Positions 43,448 through 52,881 of a stretch of DNA of 64,000 nucleotides are shown here, one piece after another. The notes below the pieces were generated by a model that had not been told where the DNA came from, did no database searches, and saw nothing but the letters and a program-made list of their open reading frames with translations. Where the stretch lies: assembly GCA_934555825.1 (NCBI GenBank), contig CAKTFJ010000001.1, positions 248,001-312,000 of the forward strand. Direction: 5' to 3'. This DNA is from an uncultured Hyphomicrobium sp. GTDB lineage: Bacteria; Pseudomonadota; Alphaproteobacteria; Rhizobiales; Hyphomicrobiaceae. Made by a program: the position numbers and the translations under genes. The first letter of the stretch is position 1; each line of letters begins with the position of its first letter.

Positions 43448-45259
43448 ATGGACGTGTTCGCCGAAGTCGAGGCCAAGGTTCTCGACGCGCTCGCAGGGCT
43501 TCAAAAAAAGAAGGTGCTGCCCGACGGGCTCGACTTCGGCAACGTTGCGGTCGAGCAGCCGCGCGACCCGGCCCATGGCGACCTCGCCTGCAACGCGGCG
43601 ATGGTGCTGGCCAAGGCTGCCGGCAAGAAGCCGCGTGACATTGCGGATGCGCTGGCTGCCGAGCTTCAAAACGATGCGGATGTCGTGTCAGCCGAGGTGG
43701 CAGGGCCGGGCTTCCTCAATCTCCGGCTCCGCGCCGATTTCTGGCACGGCGTGGTGCGCGCCATCCTCGCGCGCGGGACGCGCTACGGTGCGTCCGATGC
43801 CGGTCAGGGTGCGCGCACGAACGTCGAGTATGTTTCGGCCAATCCGACGGGGCCGATGCACGTGGGGCATTGCCGCGGCGCCGTGTTCGGCGACGCGCTG
43901 GCCAACCTGCTGGCGTTTGCGGGCTACGACGTCACGCGCGAGTACTACATCAACGATGCAGGCGGGCAGGTGGACGTGCTCGCGCGCTCTGTCTTCCTCC
44001 GCTATCGCGAGGCGCTTGGGGAAGAGATCGAGATCCCCGAAGGGCTCTATCCGGGCGACTATCTCAAGCCCGTGGGTGAGGCGCTCGCGAAAGAGCATGG
44101 TCCTTCGTTGATCAACGTTCCAGAGGAGCGGTGGCTTCCGCTCGTGCGGACGTTTGCGATCGACCGGATCATGCCGATGATCAAGGACGATCTCGCAGCC
44201 CTCAACATCAAGCACGACGTGTTTTTCTCTGAGGCATCGTTGACGAAGGGCGAAGCGGACAAGGTTTCAGCCGCGATTGGGGATCTGCGCGCGCGCGGGC
44301 TGATCTACGAAGGCCGCCTCGAAAAGCCGAAGGGGCATGACGACGAGGAGTGGGAGGATCGCGAGCAGACGCTGTTCCGCTCCACGGCCTATGGGGACGA
44401 AGCCGACCGGGCGCTGATGAAAGCGGACGGCAGCTATACTTATTTCGCGGGCGATGTGGCGTATCACTACGACAAGCTCAACCGCGGCTACCGTCATATG
44501 ATCAACGTGTTCGGCGCCGATCATATCGGTTACATCCCGCGCATGCTGGCGACGGTTGCTGCGCTGACGGACGGCACGGTGGAGCGCGACGCGAAGGGCA
44601 AGCTCAAGCACTGGCATACGACGGGCGGGACCGCCGATCTCGACATCAAGGTCGTCAACCTCGTCAAGCTGTTCAAGAACGGCGAGCCCTACAAGATGTC
44701 GAAGCGGGCGGGAACGTTCGTGACGCTGCGCGATGTGGTGGACGAAGTGGGCTCGGACGCCGTGCGCTTCATGATGCTGTATCGGAAGGAACTCGAACAG
44801 CTCGACTTCGACTTCGCGAAAGTCACCGAGCAATCGAAAGACAATCCTGTGTTCTACGTTCAGTACGCGCACGCGCGGGCTGCGTCGGTACTTCGGAATG
44901 CACGGGAGGCGTTCTCCGGCCTCGATACGACGCCTCAGGGCGTGGCGGGCGCGGACCTCGCGCTGCTGACCGATGCGGGGGAGCTCGATCTCATCCGTCG
45001 GTGTGCGCACTATCCAAGCCTGATCACAGGCGCTGCACGCGCGCATGAGCCGCACAGGCTCGCGTTCTATCTGTATGATTTGGCTTCAGCTTTTCACTCG
45101 CATTGGACACGTGGCAATGATTTGCCACAATTACGCGTTATCCAGCAGGATAATCGCGCTTTGACCGCGGCCCGGTGTGCGCTCGTTGCGTCGTTGCAGC
45201 TCGTGTTATCCTCAGGCCTTGCAGTGCTCGGTGTCGGAGCACCAGAGGCGATGCGCTAG
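43448..45259 (+). CDS. argS: arginyl-tRNA synthetase
   Basis: 603 residues, class I. There is an N-terminal Arg-S add-on domain. The HIGH motif is HVGH in [14 protein letters not shown] (near residue 138). KMSKS is the variant KMSKRAG (near 416), and a C-terminal DALR anticodon-binding domain follows. ATG 43448 gives [12 protein letters not shown]. It lies 94 bases after dgt in the conserved dgt-argS-SPOR order. Confidence 0.97.
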   Translation: MDVFAEVEAKVLDALAGLQKKKVLPDGLDFGNVAVEQPRDPAHGDLACNAAMVLAKAAGKKPRDIADALAAELQNDADVVSAEVAGPGFLNLRLRADFWHGVVRAILARGTRYGASDAGQGARTNVEYVSANPTGPMHVGHCRGAVFGDALANLLAFAGYDVTREYYINDAGGQVDVLARSVFLRYREALGEEIEIPEGLYPGDYLKPVGEALAKEHGPSLINVPEERWLPLVRTFAIDRIMPMIKDDLAALNIKHDVFFSEASLTKGEADKVSAAIGDLRARGLIYEGRLEKPKGHDDEEWEDREQTLFRSTAYGDEADRALMKADGSYTYFAGDVAYHYDKLNRGYRHMINVFGADHIGYIPRMLATVAALTDGTVERDAKGKLKHWHTTGGTADLDIKVVNLVKLFKNGEPYKMSKRAGTFVTLRDVVDEVGSDAVRFMMLYRKELEQLDFDFAKVTEQSKDNPVFYVQYAHARAASVLRNAREAFSGLDTTPQGVAGADLALLTDAGELDLIRRCAHYPSLITGAARAHEPHRLAFYLYDLASAFHSHWTRGNDLPQLRVIQQDNRALTAARCALVASLQLVLSSGLAVLGVGAPEAMR

Positions 45260-45532
45260 AGTCTTGATTCGAAGGCCCGATCCTGAGGCTCTCGGTTCCC
45301 GAGGGCGTCAGGGCAGCGAGAAGCGGACGGCAGGCGCGCCTTGCGCGTTATGCGCCGCGAAGATCGCGATCCGGCCGGAGCGCGCGACGATCGCGGTGAC
45401 GCTGCCGCGAAATTCGCGGAACCGGTGGCCCGGTGGATCGAGGCGGGATGCCCAGCACGTTGACATCGCGTCGCTGGAGTGATCGCGCCACTGGATCGGG
45501 TGGTCGGGGATGTGCGACGGGGGTTCCGAGCG

Positions 45533-47419
45533 ATGACACGGTACAATAATCCTTTGCCACATGCTCAGGCGCCGTCCGCACAGGGCCGGCCGGCCGCGGG
45601 TGGGCATTCGCATCAGCCTCATCCGGCTCATCCACATCTGGGTCATGGGCAGCATCAGGCCCATGCCGAGCCCGAGCTTTCGGGATGGCCGCAGCCTGCC
45701 GCGTTCCGGCAGCCGCCCGCTCAATCCGCTCCGCACCAGCATCGGCCCGCGCAGGCCGGGTATCCCGATCTCGGTTACCCTGAGCAGGACGCGGGTGCCG
45801 CACAGGATCCGTTTGCCGCTCTTCGGCCGGACGGCTACGGCACGTCGCAGCCGCTGCACACACACGCCTCCGATCCTTACGGCCTTCAGGGTTATTCTTC
45901 GCCCCAGCCGGCGGCGCAGGGTTATGCGCCCCCGCGGCAGGCGCCGGCGTCGCAAGCGCCGGGGGGGCATCAGACGGCCTCGCAGCATCATCATGCGGGC
46001 TACGATCCATTCGCGCCTCCGGCCGAAAGCTACGCGCCGCAGGGTCAGCCTGGTGGATATGCGCCGGCCTTCGGAAGTGCGGCCTCGCTGCAGACCAACG
46101 GGACCAACAACGGGTACGGTGCGCATGGGGGCGGCCAAGGGCTTGGCTACGCACCGCAGCCGTCATCGTCGCCCGCTCCGTCGCAGCCGGCGTATTCAGG
46201 CTATGCACAGCCGCCGGGCGGAGGGTTCGGTCGGGCCGACAGCCATCATCAGCAGCCGCAACCGTCGGTGGACCAGTGGGGCGTTGAGCAAGATCATCTC
46301 CACGCGCACGGTCTTGCCCTCGACGCCAACGATTACCAGGCTCACGGCGGCTATGGCGATGCCGCGGATCCGAACGCGCATTGGGGGGCCGAGTCCTACG
46401 GCGAGGCGCCGCATCACGACGACGGCCAACTCGCTCAGGGCCATTACCAGGGCCAGCACGGGACTTTCGATCAGAGCTATGCCGATGACGACGCCATGTA
46501 CGAGGACGAACCTCGCGGCGGCACGGGCTGGAAGAAGGCCGCGGTGCTGGTTGCGTGCACCGTCTTGCTCGGCGGTGGCTTGGTCTACGGCGTTTCGGAA
46601 CTTTTCGGACCGGGCGGGGGCGAACCGCCGCCGCTGGTGAAGGGCGCTGAGGGGCCGTCGAAGGTCAAGCCGTCGGAGCCGGGCGGCAAGCGGTTCGACC
46701 ACGCGGACAGCAAGATCATGGGTCGTCTGGGCGAAGGCGCGGCCACCGCCGATCCGTCCGGCGTGCGCAAGGTTCCGGTCGTTTCCGTGGGTCGTGACGG
46801 GCAGATCCAGCCGCCGTCCAGCGAGCGGGGAACACAGGCCATCGTTGCGGTTCCGGGGCTGACAGTGATCGACGGTCTGGGTGGGCCGCCGGGCCCGGGC
46901 GGCGCGTCTCCGTCCGCGGGGCAGGCGCCGGCAGGTGGACCGCCGTCGCCGGATCGGCGCGCGGCTGCAGCAGCGCCGCCGCAGGTTGAAATGGTGACGG
47001 GTTCGAACAGCAAGGCTGCTGCTGCCGAGCAGCGCCCGGCTGCGCAGCAGAGTGCCGCGCCCGCTAAGGCTCCGACCGCTCCCAAGGCCGATACTCCGAA
47101 GAAGGTGGCCGCGGCCGATCCTTCGCCCGCTCCGAGCGCGCCACGCTCGACGGGGGCAGGCTATGTTGCGGTGCTTGCCTCGGTGCCGGCGTCGGCAAGC
47201 AGCCGGATCGATGCGCTGACGCAGTTTGCGGACATGCAGCAGAAGTACGGTTCCATCCTCAGCAGCAAGACACCCGACATCCAGGAAGCCAATCTCGGTG
47301 CCAAGGGGACGTACCACCGTCTCCTGGTGGGTCCGCCCGGTTCACGGGATTCGGCGAACTCCGTGTGCAACCAGCTCAAGGCGCAAGGCTACAGCGGCTG
47401 CTGGATCACGGCGTACTGA
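45533..47419 (+). CDS. SPOR-domain protein with long disordered N-terminus
   Basis: 628 residues from ATG 45533; GTG 45479 would add 18. The first about 330 residues are low-complexity, rich in His, Gln, Gly, Tyr, Pro and Ala. Then come one membrane helix (KKAAVLVACTVLLGGGLVYGV, near 335-355), a Pro/Ala-rich periplasmic linker, and a C-terminal SPOR domain (GYVAVLASVPASASSRIDAL... LKAQGYSGCWI, about 543-628). SPOR domains bind glycan strands stripped of peptides at division sites, so this is a probable divisome or septal wall protein. A SPOR gene between argS and nagZ is the usual alphaproteobacterial order; the unusual part is the size of the cytoplasmic region. Confidence 0.88.
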   Translation: MTRYNNPLPHAQAPSAQGRPAAGGHSHQPHPAHPHLGHGQHQAHAEPELSGWPQPAAFRQPPAQSAPHQHRPAQAGYPDLGYPEQDAGAAQDPFAALRPDGYGTSQPLHTHASDPYGLQGYSSPQPAAQGYAPPRQAPASQAPGGHQTASQHHHAGYDPFAPPAESYAPQGQPGGYAPAFGSAASLQTNGTNNGYGAHGGGQGLGYAPQPSSSPAPSQPAYSGYAQPPGGGFGRADSHHQQPQPSVDQWGVEQDHLHAHGLALDANDYQAHGGYGDAADPNAHWGAESYGEAPHHDDGQLAQGHYQGQHGTFDQSYADDDAMYEDEPRGGTGWKKAAVLVACTVLLGGGLVYGVSELFGPGGGEPPPLVKGAEGPSKVKPSEPGGKRFDHADSKIMGRLGEGAATADPSGVRKVPVVSVGRDGQIQPPSSERGTQAIVAVPGLTVIDGLGGPPGPGGASPSAGQAPAGGPPSPDRRAAAAAPPQVEMVTGSNSKAAAAEQRPAAQQSAAPAKAPTAPKADTPKKVAAADPSPAPSAPRSTGAGYVAVLASVPASASSRIDALTQFADMQQKYGSILSSKTPDIQEANLGAKGTYHRLLVGPPGSRDSANSVCNQLKAQGYSGCWITAY

Positions 47420-47590
47420 ATGCTTTGCGATCTGCCGCCTCGCTTCAGGACTGCCTGACCGGCGTCGTGCGCGCATTCGCTCCATCCTTCTCAAATTTGC
47501 GCTGGAAATCCGCGGCCTGCGCAGGGCAATGAGGGGTGGCAACATGAGAGGCCATCCTTATGCGTGGCCGTTGAACGCGGAGACCGTGTC

Positions 47591-48625
47591 ATGACGTCAG
47601 CTTTCATCACCGGCCTTGCGGGCGCGACGCTGACATCCGACGAGGCAAGTTTCCTAAAAGCCGCGGCTCCGGCCGGTCTCATTCTGTTCGCGCGCAACTG
47701 CATCGACCCCGAGCAGATCCGCCACCTCGTCGCCGCGGCGCGAGAGGCCTCCGGCCAGGGCGACGATTTTCTTGTGCTGATCGATCAGGAGGGCGGGCGC
47801 GTGCAGCGTCTGCGTCCGCCACTTGGGCGTGCGCTTCCGCCTGCGGATGCCTATGCCTGCCTCTTTTGCGACGATGAGGATGGGGCCATAGACGCGGCCT
47901 ATCTTTCCGCGCGCCTCCTGGCGGACGACCTGAAGGCGCTCGGCATCAACACAAACTGTGCGCCCGTCCTCGACGTGCCGGTGCCTGGTGCGCACGACAT
48001 CATCGGTGACCGCGCCTATGGGCGCACGCCCGGTCAGGTTGCGCGGCTCGGCCGTGCCGTCGCAGAAGGGTTCATGGCAGGCGGCGTGCTGCCTGTGATC
48101 AAGCACATCCCTGGCCATGGGCGCGCGACCGCCGACAGTCATCTTGCGCTGCCTGTCGTCGATGCGCCCCGCGACGAACTGGACGCGACCGACTTTGCGC
48201 CGTTCAAAGCGCTGGCCGATATGCCGGCGGCGATGACGGCTCACGTGGTGTTCACGTCTGTCGATCCGCACGCGCCGGCGAGCACCTCGCGCCGGGTGAC
48301 GAAGGACGTTATCCGCGAGGCTATCGGCTTCGACGGGCTCCTGATGAGCGACGATCTCAGTATGAAGGCGCTGGAAGGACCCATCGGCGCACGGGCCGAG
48401 GCCGTTTTGGCTGCGGGATCGGATCTGGCGCTTCATTGCAGCGGGGATTTTGCGGAGATGGAGGCCGTCGCTGCGGCGGTTCCTGCGCTTTCAGGCGACG
48501 CGTTGAGACGTTTCCGCGCGGCGCTCGAAATATTTGCCCGTTCAGAACCTTACGATTCGGAGAGGGCGCAGACAGGCCTTGCGCGAGCCTTGGGAACTAC
48601 AGGACGGGCTCCTGAATCAGTGTAA
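47591..48625 (+). CDS. nagZ: beta-N-acetylhexosaminidase
   Basis: 344 residues from ATG 47591 behind GGAGA; GTG 47564 is an alternative. Glycoside hydrolase family 3 enzyme that removes GlcNAc from anhydro-muropeptides in cytoplasmic peptidoglycan recycling. Visible are LIDQEGGRVQRLRPP, the flexible catalytic loop KHIPGHGRATADSH with the acid/base Asp-His pair (near 171-184), and the nucleophile Asp in LLMSDDLSMKAL (near 252). It lies 172 bases after the SPOR gene and 85 before scpA. Confidence 0.95.
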   Translation: MTSAFITGLAGATLTSDEASFLKAAAPAGLILFARNCIDPEQIRHLVAAAREASGQGDDFLVLIDQEGGRVQRLRPPLGRALPPADAYACLFCDDEDGAIDAAYLSARLLADDLKALGINTNCAPVLDVPVPGAHDIIGDRAYGRTPGQVARLGRAVAEGFMAGGVLPVIKHIPGHGRATADSHLALPVVDAPRDELDATDFAPFKALADMPAAMTAHVVFTSVDPHAPASTSRRVTKDVIREAIGFDGLLMSDDLSMKALEGPIGARAEAVLAAGSDLALHCSGDFAEMEAVAAAVPALSGDALRRFRAALEIFARSEPYDSERAQTGLARALGTTGRAPESV

Positions 48626-48709
48626 TGTCCGGTCAGGATTTCGGCGGCACGCGATTTCTCTTGCACGCACCGGCCCTGCGGGCCTCCGCTGAACCATGAT
48701 GTCAGGAAT

Positions 48710-49591
48710 ATGATGATCGAAGACGCAGGACAGATGGACGAGGCGCCGGGGTGGGAAAGCCCAGAGGGCGAGCTTCAGCCCGCTGCGTCGGAAGCGCTCA
48801 TCGTGGACGTTGCGGGTTTCGAGGGGCCGCTTGACCTGTTGCTCGCGCTTGCCCGCACACACAAGATCGATATCTCGCAGATCTCGATCATGGCGCTCGT
48901 CGATCAGTATCTCGTCTATATCGCGGAAGCCCAGCGGCTGAAGCTTGAGATCGCGGCCGACTATCTCGTGATGGCGGCGTGGCTCACGTTTCTGAAGTCG
49001 CGCATGATCCTGCCGCGTGAGCCGACGAACGACGAGACGCCGTCTGCCGAGGAGATGGCGCAGCGGCTCGCGTTCCGTCTCATGCGGCTCGAAGCGATGC
49101 GTCGCGCCATCGCTGAGCTGATGACGAAGAAGCGCCTCGGACAGGACGTGTTCCAGCGCGGAATGCCGGAGGAGCGCTCGAAGGTCACGGACGTCCGCTG
49201 GACGGCCGAGATCTACGATCTTCTCAAAGCCTATTCGGAGCTTCGGCGGCGGACTGCCAAGGTTGTGCACGTGGTGAAAGCGCGGCGCGTGTGGTCCATC
49301 GAGAAGGCGCGGCGCCAGCTCGAAACGCTGGTCGGCGAAACGGTCAGCAGCGGAGACTGGGTCCAGCTCGAAATGTGCCTCAGGACCTATCTCACCCCGC
49401 AGACCCTCGCCGAAGACGAGGATAAGACGGCGCTTGCGAGCTCGTTCGGTGCGACGCTCGAAATGGCGCGCGAAGGCTTGATCGAGCTTCGCCAGGACGC
49501 GCCGTTCGAGCCGATCTACATGCGCAGATGCGAAGCAGGCGCTGCGTGGGAACGGATCGATCAGCGGCATGGCGGCGGCGCAACGCCCTAA
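48710..49591 (+). CDS. scpA: segregation and condensation protein A (kleisin of Smc complex)
   Basis: 293 residues. Kleisin subunit bridging the Smc heads in chromosome condensation and segregation. The conserved core is VDVAGFEGPLDLLLALARTHKIDISQISIMALVDQYL, followed by LEIAADYLVMAAWLTFLKSRMILP. The C-terminal winged helix is encoded near the end. ATG 48710 or 48713 follows AGGAATATG. scpB begins 77 bases downstream. Confidence 0.95.
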   Translation: MMIEDAGQMDEAPGWESPEGELQPAASEALIVDVAGFEGPLDLLLALARTHKIDISQISIMALVDQYLVYIAEAQRLKLEIAADYLVMAAWLTFLKSRMILPREPTNDETPSAEEMAQRLAFRLMRLEAMRRAIAELMTKKRLGQDVFQRGMPEERSKVTDVRWTAEIYDLLKAYSELRRRTAKVVHVVKARRVWSIEKARRQLETLVGETVSSGDWVQLEMCLRTYLTPQTLAEDEDKTALASSFGATLEMAREGLIELRQDAPFEPIYMRRCEAGAAWERIDQRHGGGATP

Positions 49592-49668
49592 CCGTTCGGT
49601 CAAGACATCGTGTGCGGTCGGGCAGAAGGTCACGAGCTCGGATGGCGCACCGGGATAAGGAAAGCGAC

Positions 49669-50589
49669 ATGGCTCCGCCAAGGCTGAGACTGGTGACGAG
49701 CGAGGGTCTCGAAAATGCCCCCGAAGCGCAGGAAGCGATCGAGCTTGCACGCGCGCTTGGCGAAGAGCTGGAGGGCGGAGAGGCGGTGCATTCGTCGCCG
49801 TCGGGTGAGGGCGATGTTCACATCGAGGATGTGCGCATCGTCGAGGCTTTGCTGTTCGCGTCTCCCGTGCCGCTCGACGACGCCTGGCTGGCAGGGCATC
49901 TGCGCCACGGCAGCGGCATCGCCGACGTGCTGGCGGAGATCAAGGCGGCTTACGCGCCGCGCGGGGTGAACCTTGTGCGGGTGGCGGGCAAGTGGGTGCT
50001 GCGGACTGCTGAGGATCTCGGCTACCTGCTCGAACGCTATGCGGTGGAGGAGCGGCGTCTTTCGCGGGCGGCACTCGAAACGCTTTCGATCGTAGCCTAC
50101 CACCAGCCGGTGACCCGCGCCGAGATCGAAGAGATCCGCGGTGTGACGACATCGGCCGGCACGCTCGACATCCTCATGGAAGCGGGCTGGATCCGTCCGC
50201 GCGGGCGCAGGCGCGCGCCGGGCAAGCCGCTGACCTATGGTACGACGGACAGCTTCCTCGCGCACTTCGGTCTCGACAGCGTGAAAGATCTGCCGGGACT
50301 TGCCGATCTCAAGGCGCAAGGTCTGCTCGACGGGCATCTGCCGCCGGGGTTCGCCGTTCCCGATCCCACGTCCGTCGCGGCGCTCATGCCGGACGAATTG
50401 CCGCTTGAGGAGGCGGGCGAAGAGGACAGCGCGCCGGAGGACGAGGCCGGTGACGATGAGGCCGATGCATCTGAGGATGTCGATGCCGTAGACGACGGCG
50501 ATGACACGAGCGACGACGATGCGCGCGTCGACGAGGCCGAGGAGGATCGCGACTTGCCCGGCGACGACAGCGACGCTAAACCGGACTAG
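49669..50589 (+). CDS. scpB: segregation and condensation protein B with very acidic tail
   Basis: 306 residues from ATG 49669 behind AAGGA. It has two winged-helix domains: DVRIVEALLFASPVPLDDAWLAGHL, then SRAALETLSIVAYHQPVTRAEIEEIRGV. From about residue 244 the protein becomes almost purely acidic (EEAGEEDSAPEDEAGDDEADASE and onward), about 60 residues with few basic ones. ScpB dimers join ScpA and Smc. The tail is longer and more acidic than I expect for the family and could be a regulatory or anti-aggregation extension. Confidence 0.93.
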   Translation: MAPPRLRLVTSEGLENAPEAQEAIELARALGEELEGGEAVHSSPSGEGDVHIEDVRIVEALLFASPVPLDDAWLAGHLRHGSGIADVLAEIKAAYAPRGVNLVRVAGKWVLRTAEDLGYLLERYAVEERRLSRAALETLSIVAYHQPVTRAEIEEIRGVTTSAGTLDILMEAGWIRPRGRRRAPGKPLTYGTTDSFLAHFGLDSVKDLPGLADLKAQGLLDGHLPPGFAVPDPTSVAALMPDELPLEEAGEEDSAPEDEAGDDEADASEDVDAVDDGDDTSDDDARVDEAEEDRDLPGDDSDAKPD

Positions 50590-50657
50590 CCTCGTCCACT
50601 TAGAGCCAAGCCGTTCACTCGGCTGCTGGTTTTCCGCGAGGCCGGATCGGGTGGTGC

Positions 50658-51821
50658 GTGGCGAACTGGCTTTTCAATAAATCCTCGAAAGATGCGGTTT
50701 CGAACGTGCTTGTGGAGGGCGGTCCCGTCCGTGCGGGTGCCACGTTCGCGGCCGAGCTGCGCTTCGAAGGTGTCTCGAAGCACTACGGTGACCGGGCTGC
50801 GCTCGCGGGGCTTTCGCTCGACATCGCGCCGGGTGAGGTTCTGTGCCTGCTGGGTCCTTCCGGCTGCGGGAAGACTACGCTCTTGCGCGTTGCGGCGGGC
50901 ATCGAGCGTCCGGATGGGGGCCGTGTTCTGATCAACGGGCGCGAGGTTGCGGGGCCTGAGCGGTTCGTGCAACCCGAGGCGCGCGGCGTCGGCCTGATGT
51001 TTCAGGATTTTGCGCTCTTTCCGCATCTCACCATCCTCGAAAACGTGGCGTTCGGTCTCAAGGCGCTGCCGCGGGCGGATGCGCGGCGCGAGGCGCTCGC
51101 CGTGCTCGCGCGTGTCGGGCTCGAACGCTACGCGGAGCAGTATCCGCATATTCTTTCGGGCGGGCAGCAGCAGCGCGTGGCGCTTGCGCGTGCCATCGTT
51201 CCGCGGCCCGCAGTGATGCTGATGGACGAGCCGTTCTCCGGGCTCGACGTACAACTCCGAGAATCCATGCAGCAGGAGACGCTGGCGCTGCTTCGCGAGA
51301 CGCGCGCTACAACGATGATCGTGACGCACGATCCGGAAGAGGCGATGCGCCTTGGCGACAGGATCGCTGTCATGCGCGCTGGGCGTCTGGTGCAGGTGGG
51401 CCGGGCGGAGGATCTCTATCACCGTCCGGCGGACCTGTTCGTCGCGCGGCTCTTCTCCGAGATCAACGAGATTGACGTGACGGTTGCGGCGGGACAGGCG
51501 GCAACGCCGTTCGGTTCGGTCGCGGCGCCTGGGCTCGCCGATGGAGGGCGGGCGACGCTTTGCATTCGTGAGCGGTCGGTTGTCCTCGCGGCGGTCGGGG
51601 CGAACGGTGCCGGAGAGCTGTCGGGCCTTGCGGGGCGCGTTCGCGATGCGCGGTTCCTTGGCGACGCGGTGCGGCTCGAAGTCGTCGTCGAAGGTTTCGA
51701 AGTGCCGCTGAATGTCCGCACACGCGTCGGCCACGATGTCGCAAGGGGAAGCGAGGTGCGGCTTCACATCGACCCGAGCGACGTGCTCGTCTTTCCGTCG
51801 TCCAACGGCAAAGACGCTTGA
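50658..51821 (+). CDS. orphan ABC transporter ATPase (FbpC/PotA-like) with TOBE domain
   Basis: 387 residues from GTG 50658. After a 30-residue N-terminal extension comes a CUT1/FbpC-type ATPase: Walker A GPSGCGKTT (near 67), Q-loop FQDFALFPHLT, signature LSGGQQQRV (near 166), Walker B VMLMDEPFSGLD (near 187) and switch His in IVTHDPEEAM. A C-terminal TOBE-like ligand-sensing region follows (about 270-385). Such ATPases drive import of iron, phosphonate, spermidine or similar substrates, but no permease or binding protein is present. It sits between scpB and tatA, where I expect no gene. Confidence 0.88.
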   Translation: MANWLFNKSSKDAVSNVLVEGGPVRAGATFAAELRFEGVSKHYGDRAALAGLSLDIAPGEVLCLLGPSGCGKTTLLRVAAGIERPDGGRVLINGREVAGPERFVQPEARGVGLMFQDFALFPHLTILENVAFGLKALPRADARREALAVLARVGLERYAEQYPHILSGGQQQRVALARAIVPRPAVMLMDEPFSGLDVQLRESMQQETLALLRETRATTMIVTHDPEEAMRLGDRIAVMRAGRLVQVGRAEDLYHRPADLFVARLFSEINEIDVTVAAGQAATPFGSVAAPGLADGGRATLCIRERSVVLAAVGANGAGELSGLAGRVRDARFLGDAVRLEVVVEGFEVPLNVRTRVGHDVARGSEVRLHIDPSDVLVFPSSNGKDA

Positions 51822-51863
51822 ATATCAAACAATTGATGCCTAGGTGCCGAGGCTGAGGCGTGC

Positions 51864-51892
51864 TTGCGACAGGGGGGCAATTCTGCAATAGT
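51864..51892 (+). promoter_or_regulatory. candidate promoter upstream of tatA
   Basis: TTGCGA at 51864-51869 and AATAGT at 51887-51892 are separated by 17 bases, 147 bases before tatA. This is a moderate match to the housekeeping consensus in an otherwise non-coding 217-base gap. Confidence 0.35.
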
Positions 51893-52038
51893 GCCCGCCG
51901 AAACATGCGGCGTCTTCCGCCGCGCGCGTGCTGCCGGACCCGGGAATTGTTTTCGGATAAGAGGCACGACAAAACAAAGGGCTAGTTTCTTCCGGCATCT
52001 CAGATGAAAGCCGGAAAGATACTAGAGGAGGTATTTCC

Positions 52039-52260
52039 ATGGGGTTGAGTGCGACCCATCTCTTGATCCTTCTGCTCGTCGTCGTTCTCCTGTTCGGCCG
52101 TAACAAGATTTCGGACCTGATGGGCGACGTGGCGCGCGGCATCAAGAGCTTTAAAAAGGGCTTGGCCGAGGAGGAGGCGTCGCCGCCTCCGGCCGATCCC
52201 AAGGTGATCGACAACGCCGCGCAGGAAGCCGCCGAACGCGACAGGTCGAAGGCGGGCTAA
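52039..52260 (+). CDS. tatA: Sec-independent protein translocase subunit TatA
   Basis: 73 residues with a strong ribosome site (GAGGAGG, 9 bases before ATG). It has a short membrane helix ([15 protein letters not shown]), then the hinge FGRNKI and amphipathic helix [21 protein letters not shown]. It forms the size-adjusting pore part of the Tat system that exports folded proteins. First of tatA-tatB-tatC. Confidence 0.95.
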   Translation: MGLSATHLLILLLVVVLLFGRNKISDLMGDVARGIKSFKKGLAEEEASPPPADPKVIDNAAQEAAERDRSKAG

Positions 52261-52278
52261 GGCTCCGTTCGCAGGAGC

Positions 52279-52303
52279 GGGCTCGCGCCTAGGCCGCGAG
52301 CCC
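52279..52303 (+). other. hairpin between tatA and tatB
   Basis: A perfect 9-bp stem GGGCTCGCG / CGCGAGCCC with a 7-base loop starts 18 bases after the tatA stop, with no T-run. It could protect the tatA end of the message and help give the excess of TatA over TatB/TatC; that is inference. Confidence 0.5.
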
Positions 52304-52365
52304 CTGCTCTTGGTGGCAGCGTCGTAGCCTGATCCGCGCTCGCTTTTTCCGGGTTGGACGATCAG

Positions 52366-52881
52366 ATGTTCGAAATCAGTTGGAGCGAGATCCTCATCCT
52401 CGGCGTCGTCACGCTTTTGCTCGTGGGGCCGAAGGAGTTGCCGCGCTTCCTTTCCTCGCTCGGCCGCCATCTCGGTGTTATCCGCAAACACGCCAACGAG
52501 TTTAAGGCCGTGTTCGAGCAGGCCATGCGCGAGGCCGAGATGGACAGCATCCAAAAAGAAATGCGCGACATCGGCGACGGCGTGAAGAAGTCGTTCGAGG
52601 ATGCAACGCGCTCAGTCGACAGTGCGAAAGCGGCGATGCGCGTCGATCTCAATTCCAACACGGGCGTCCAGCCCAAGCCCGAGAGCCTCGTCAAAGCCGA
52701 AGCGGAGGCGAAGGCGAAAGCCGCCGAAGCAAGCGAGGATGTCGCGGCTGTGGAAGCTCCGACGGACGGCCAGCCGGATGCCGTGATCCCCGAGCGTGAG
52801 TTCGGTGTGGCGGCATCGCCTGCTGTCGACGACCGCGTGCTGGTCGAGCGGCCGGCGGATACGGCGAAGGGGTCTGGCTGA
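52366..52881 (+). CDS. tatB: Sec-independent protein translocase subunit TatB
   Basis: 171 residues from ATG 52366 (MFEISWSEILILGVVTLLLVGPKELP); TTG 52354 would add 4. It has an N-terminal membrane helix with the conserved Glu and the GPKELP hinge, an amphipathic helix, then an Ala/Glu-rich charged tail. TatB pairs with TatC to recognise twin-arginine signal peptides. The last base of its stop is the first base of tatC, so translation is coupled. Confidence 0.95.
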   Translation: MFEISWSEILILGVVTLLLVGPKELPRFLSSLGRHLGVIRKHANEFKAVFEQAMREAEMDSIQKEMRDIGDGVKKSFEDATRSVDSAKAAMRVDLNSNTGVQPKPESLVKAEAEAKAKAAEASEDVAAVEAPTDGQPDAVIPEREFGVAASPAVDDRVLVERPADTAKGSG

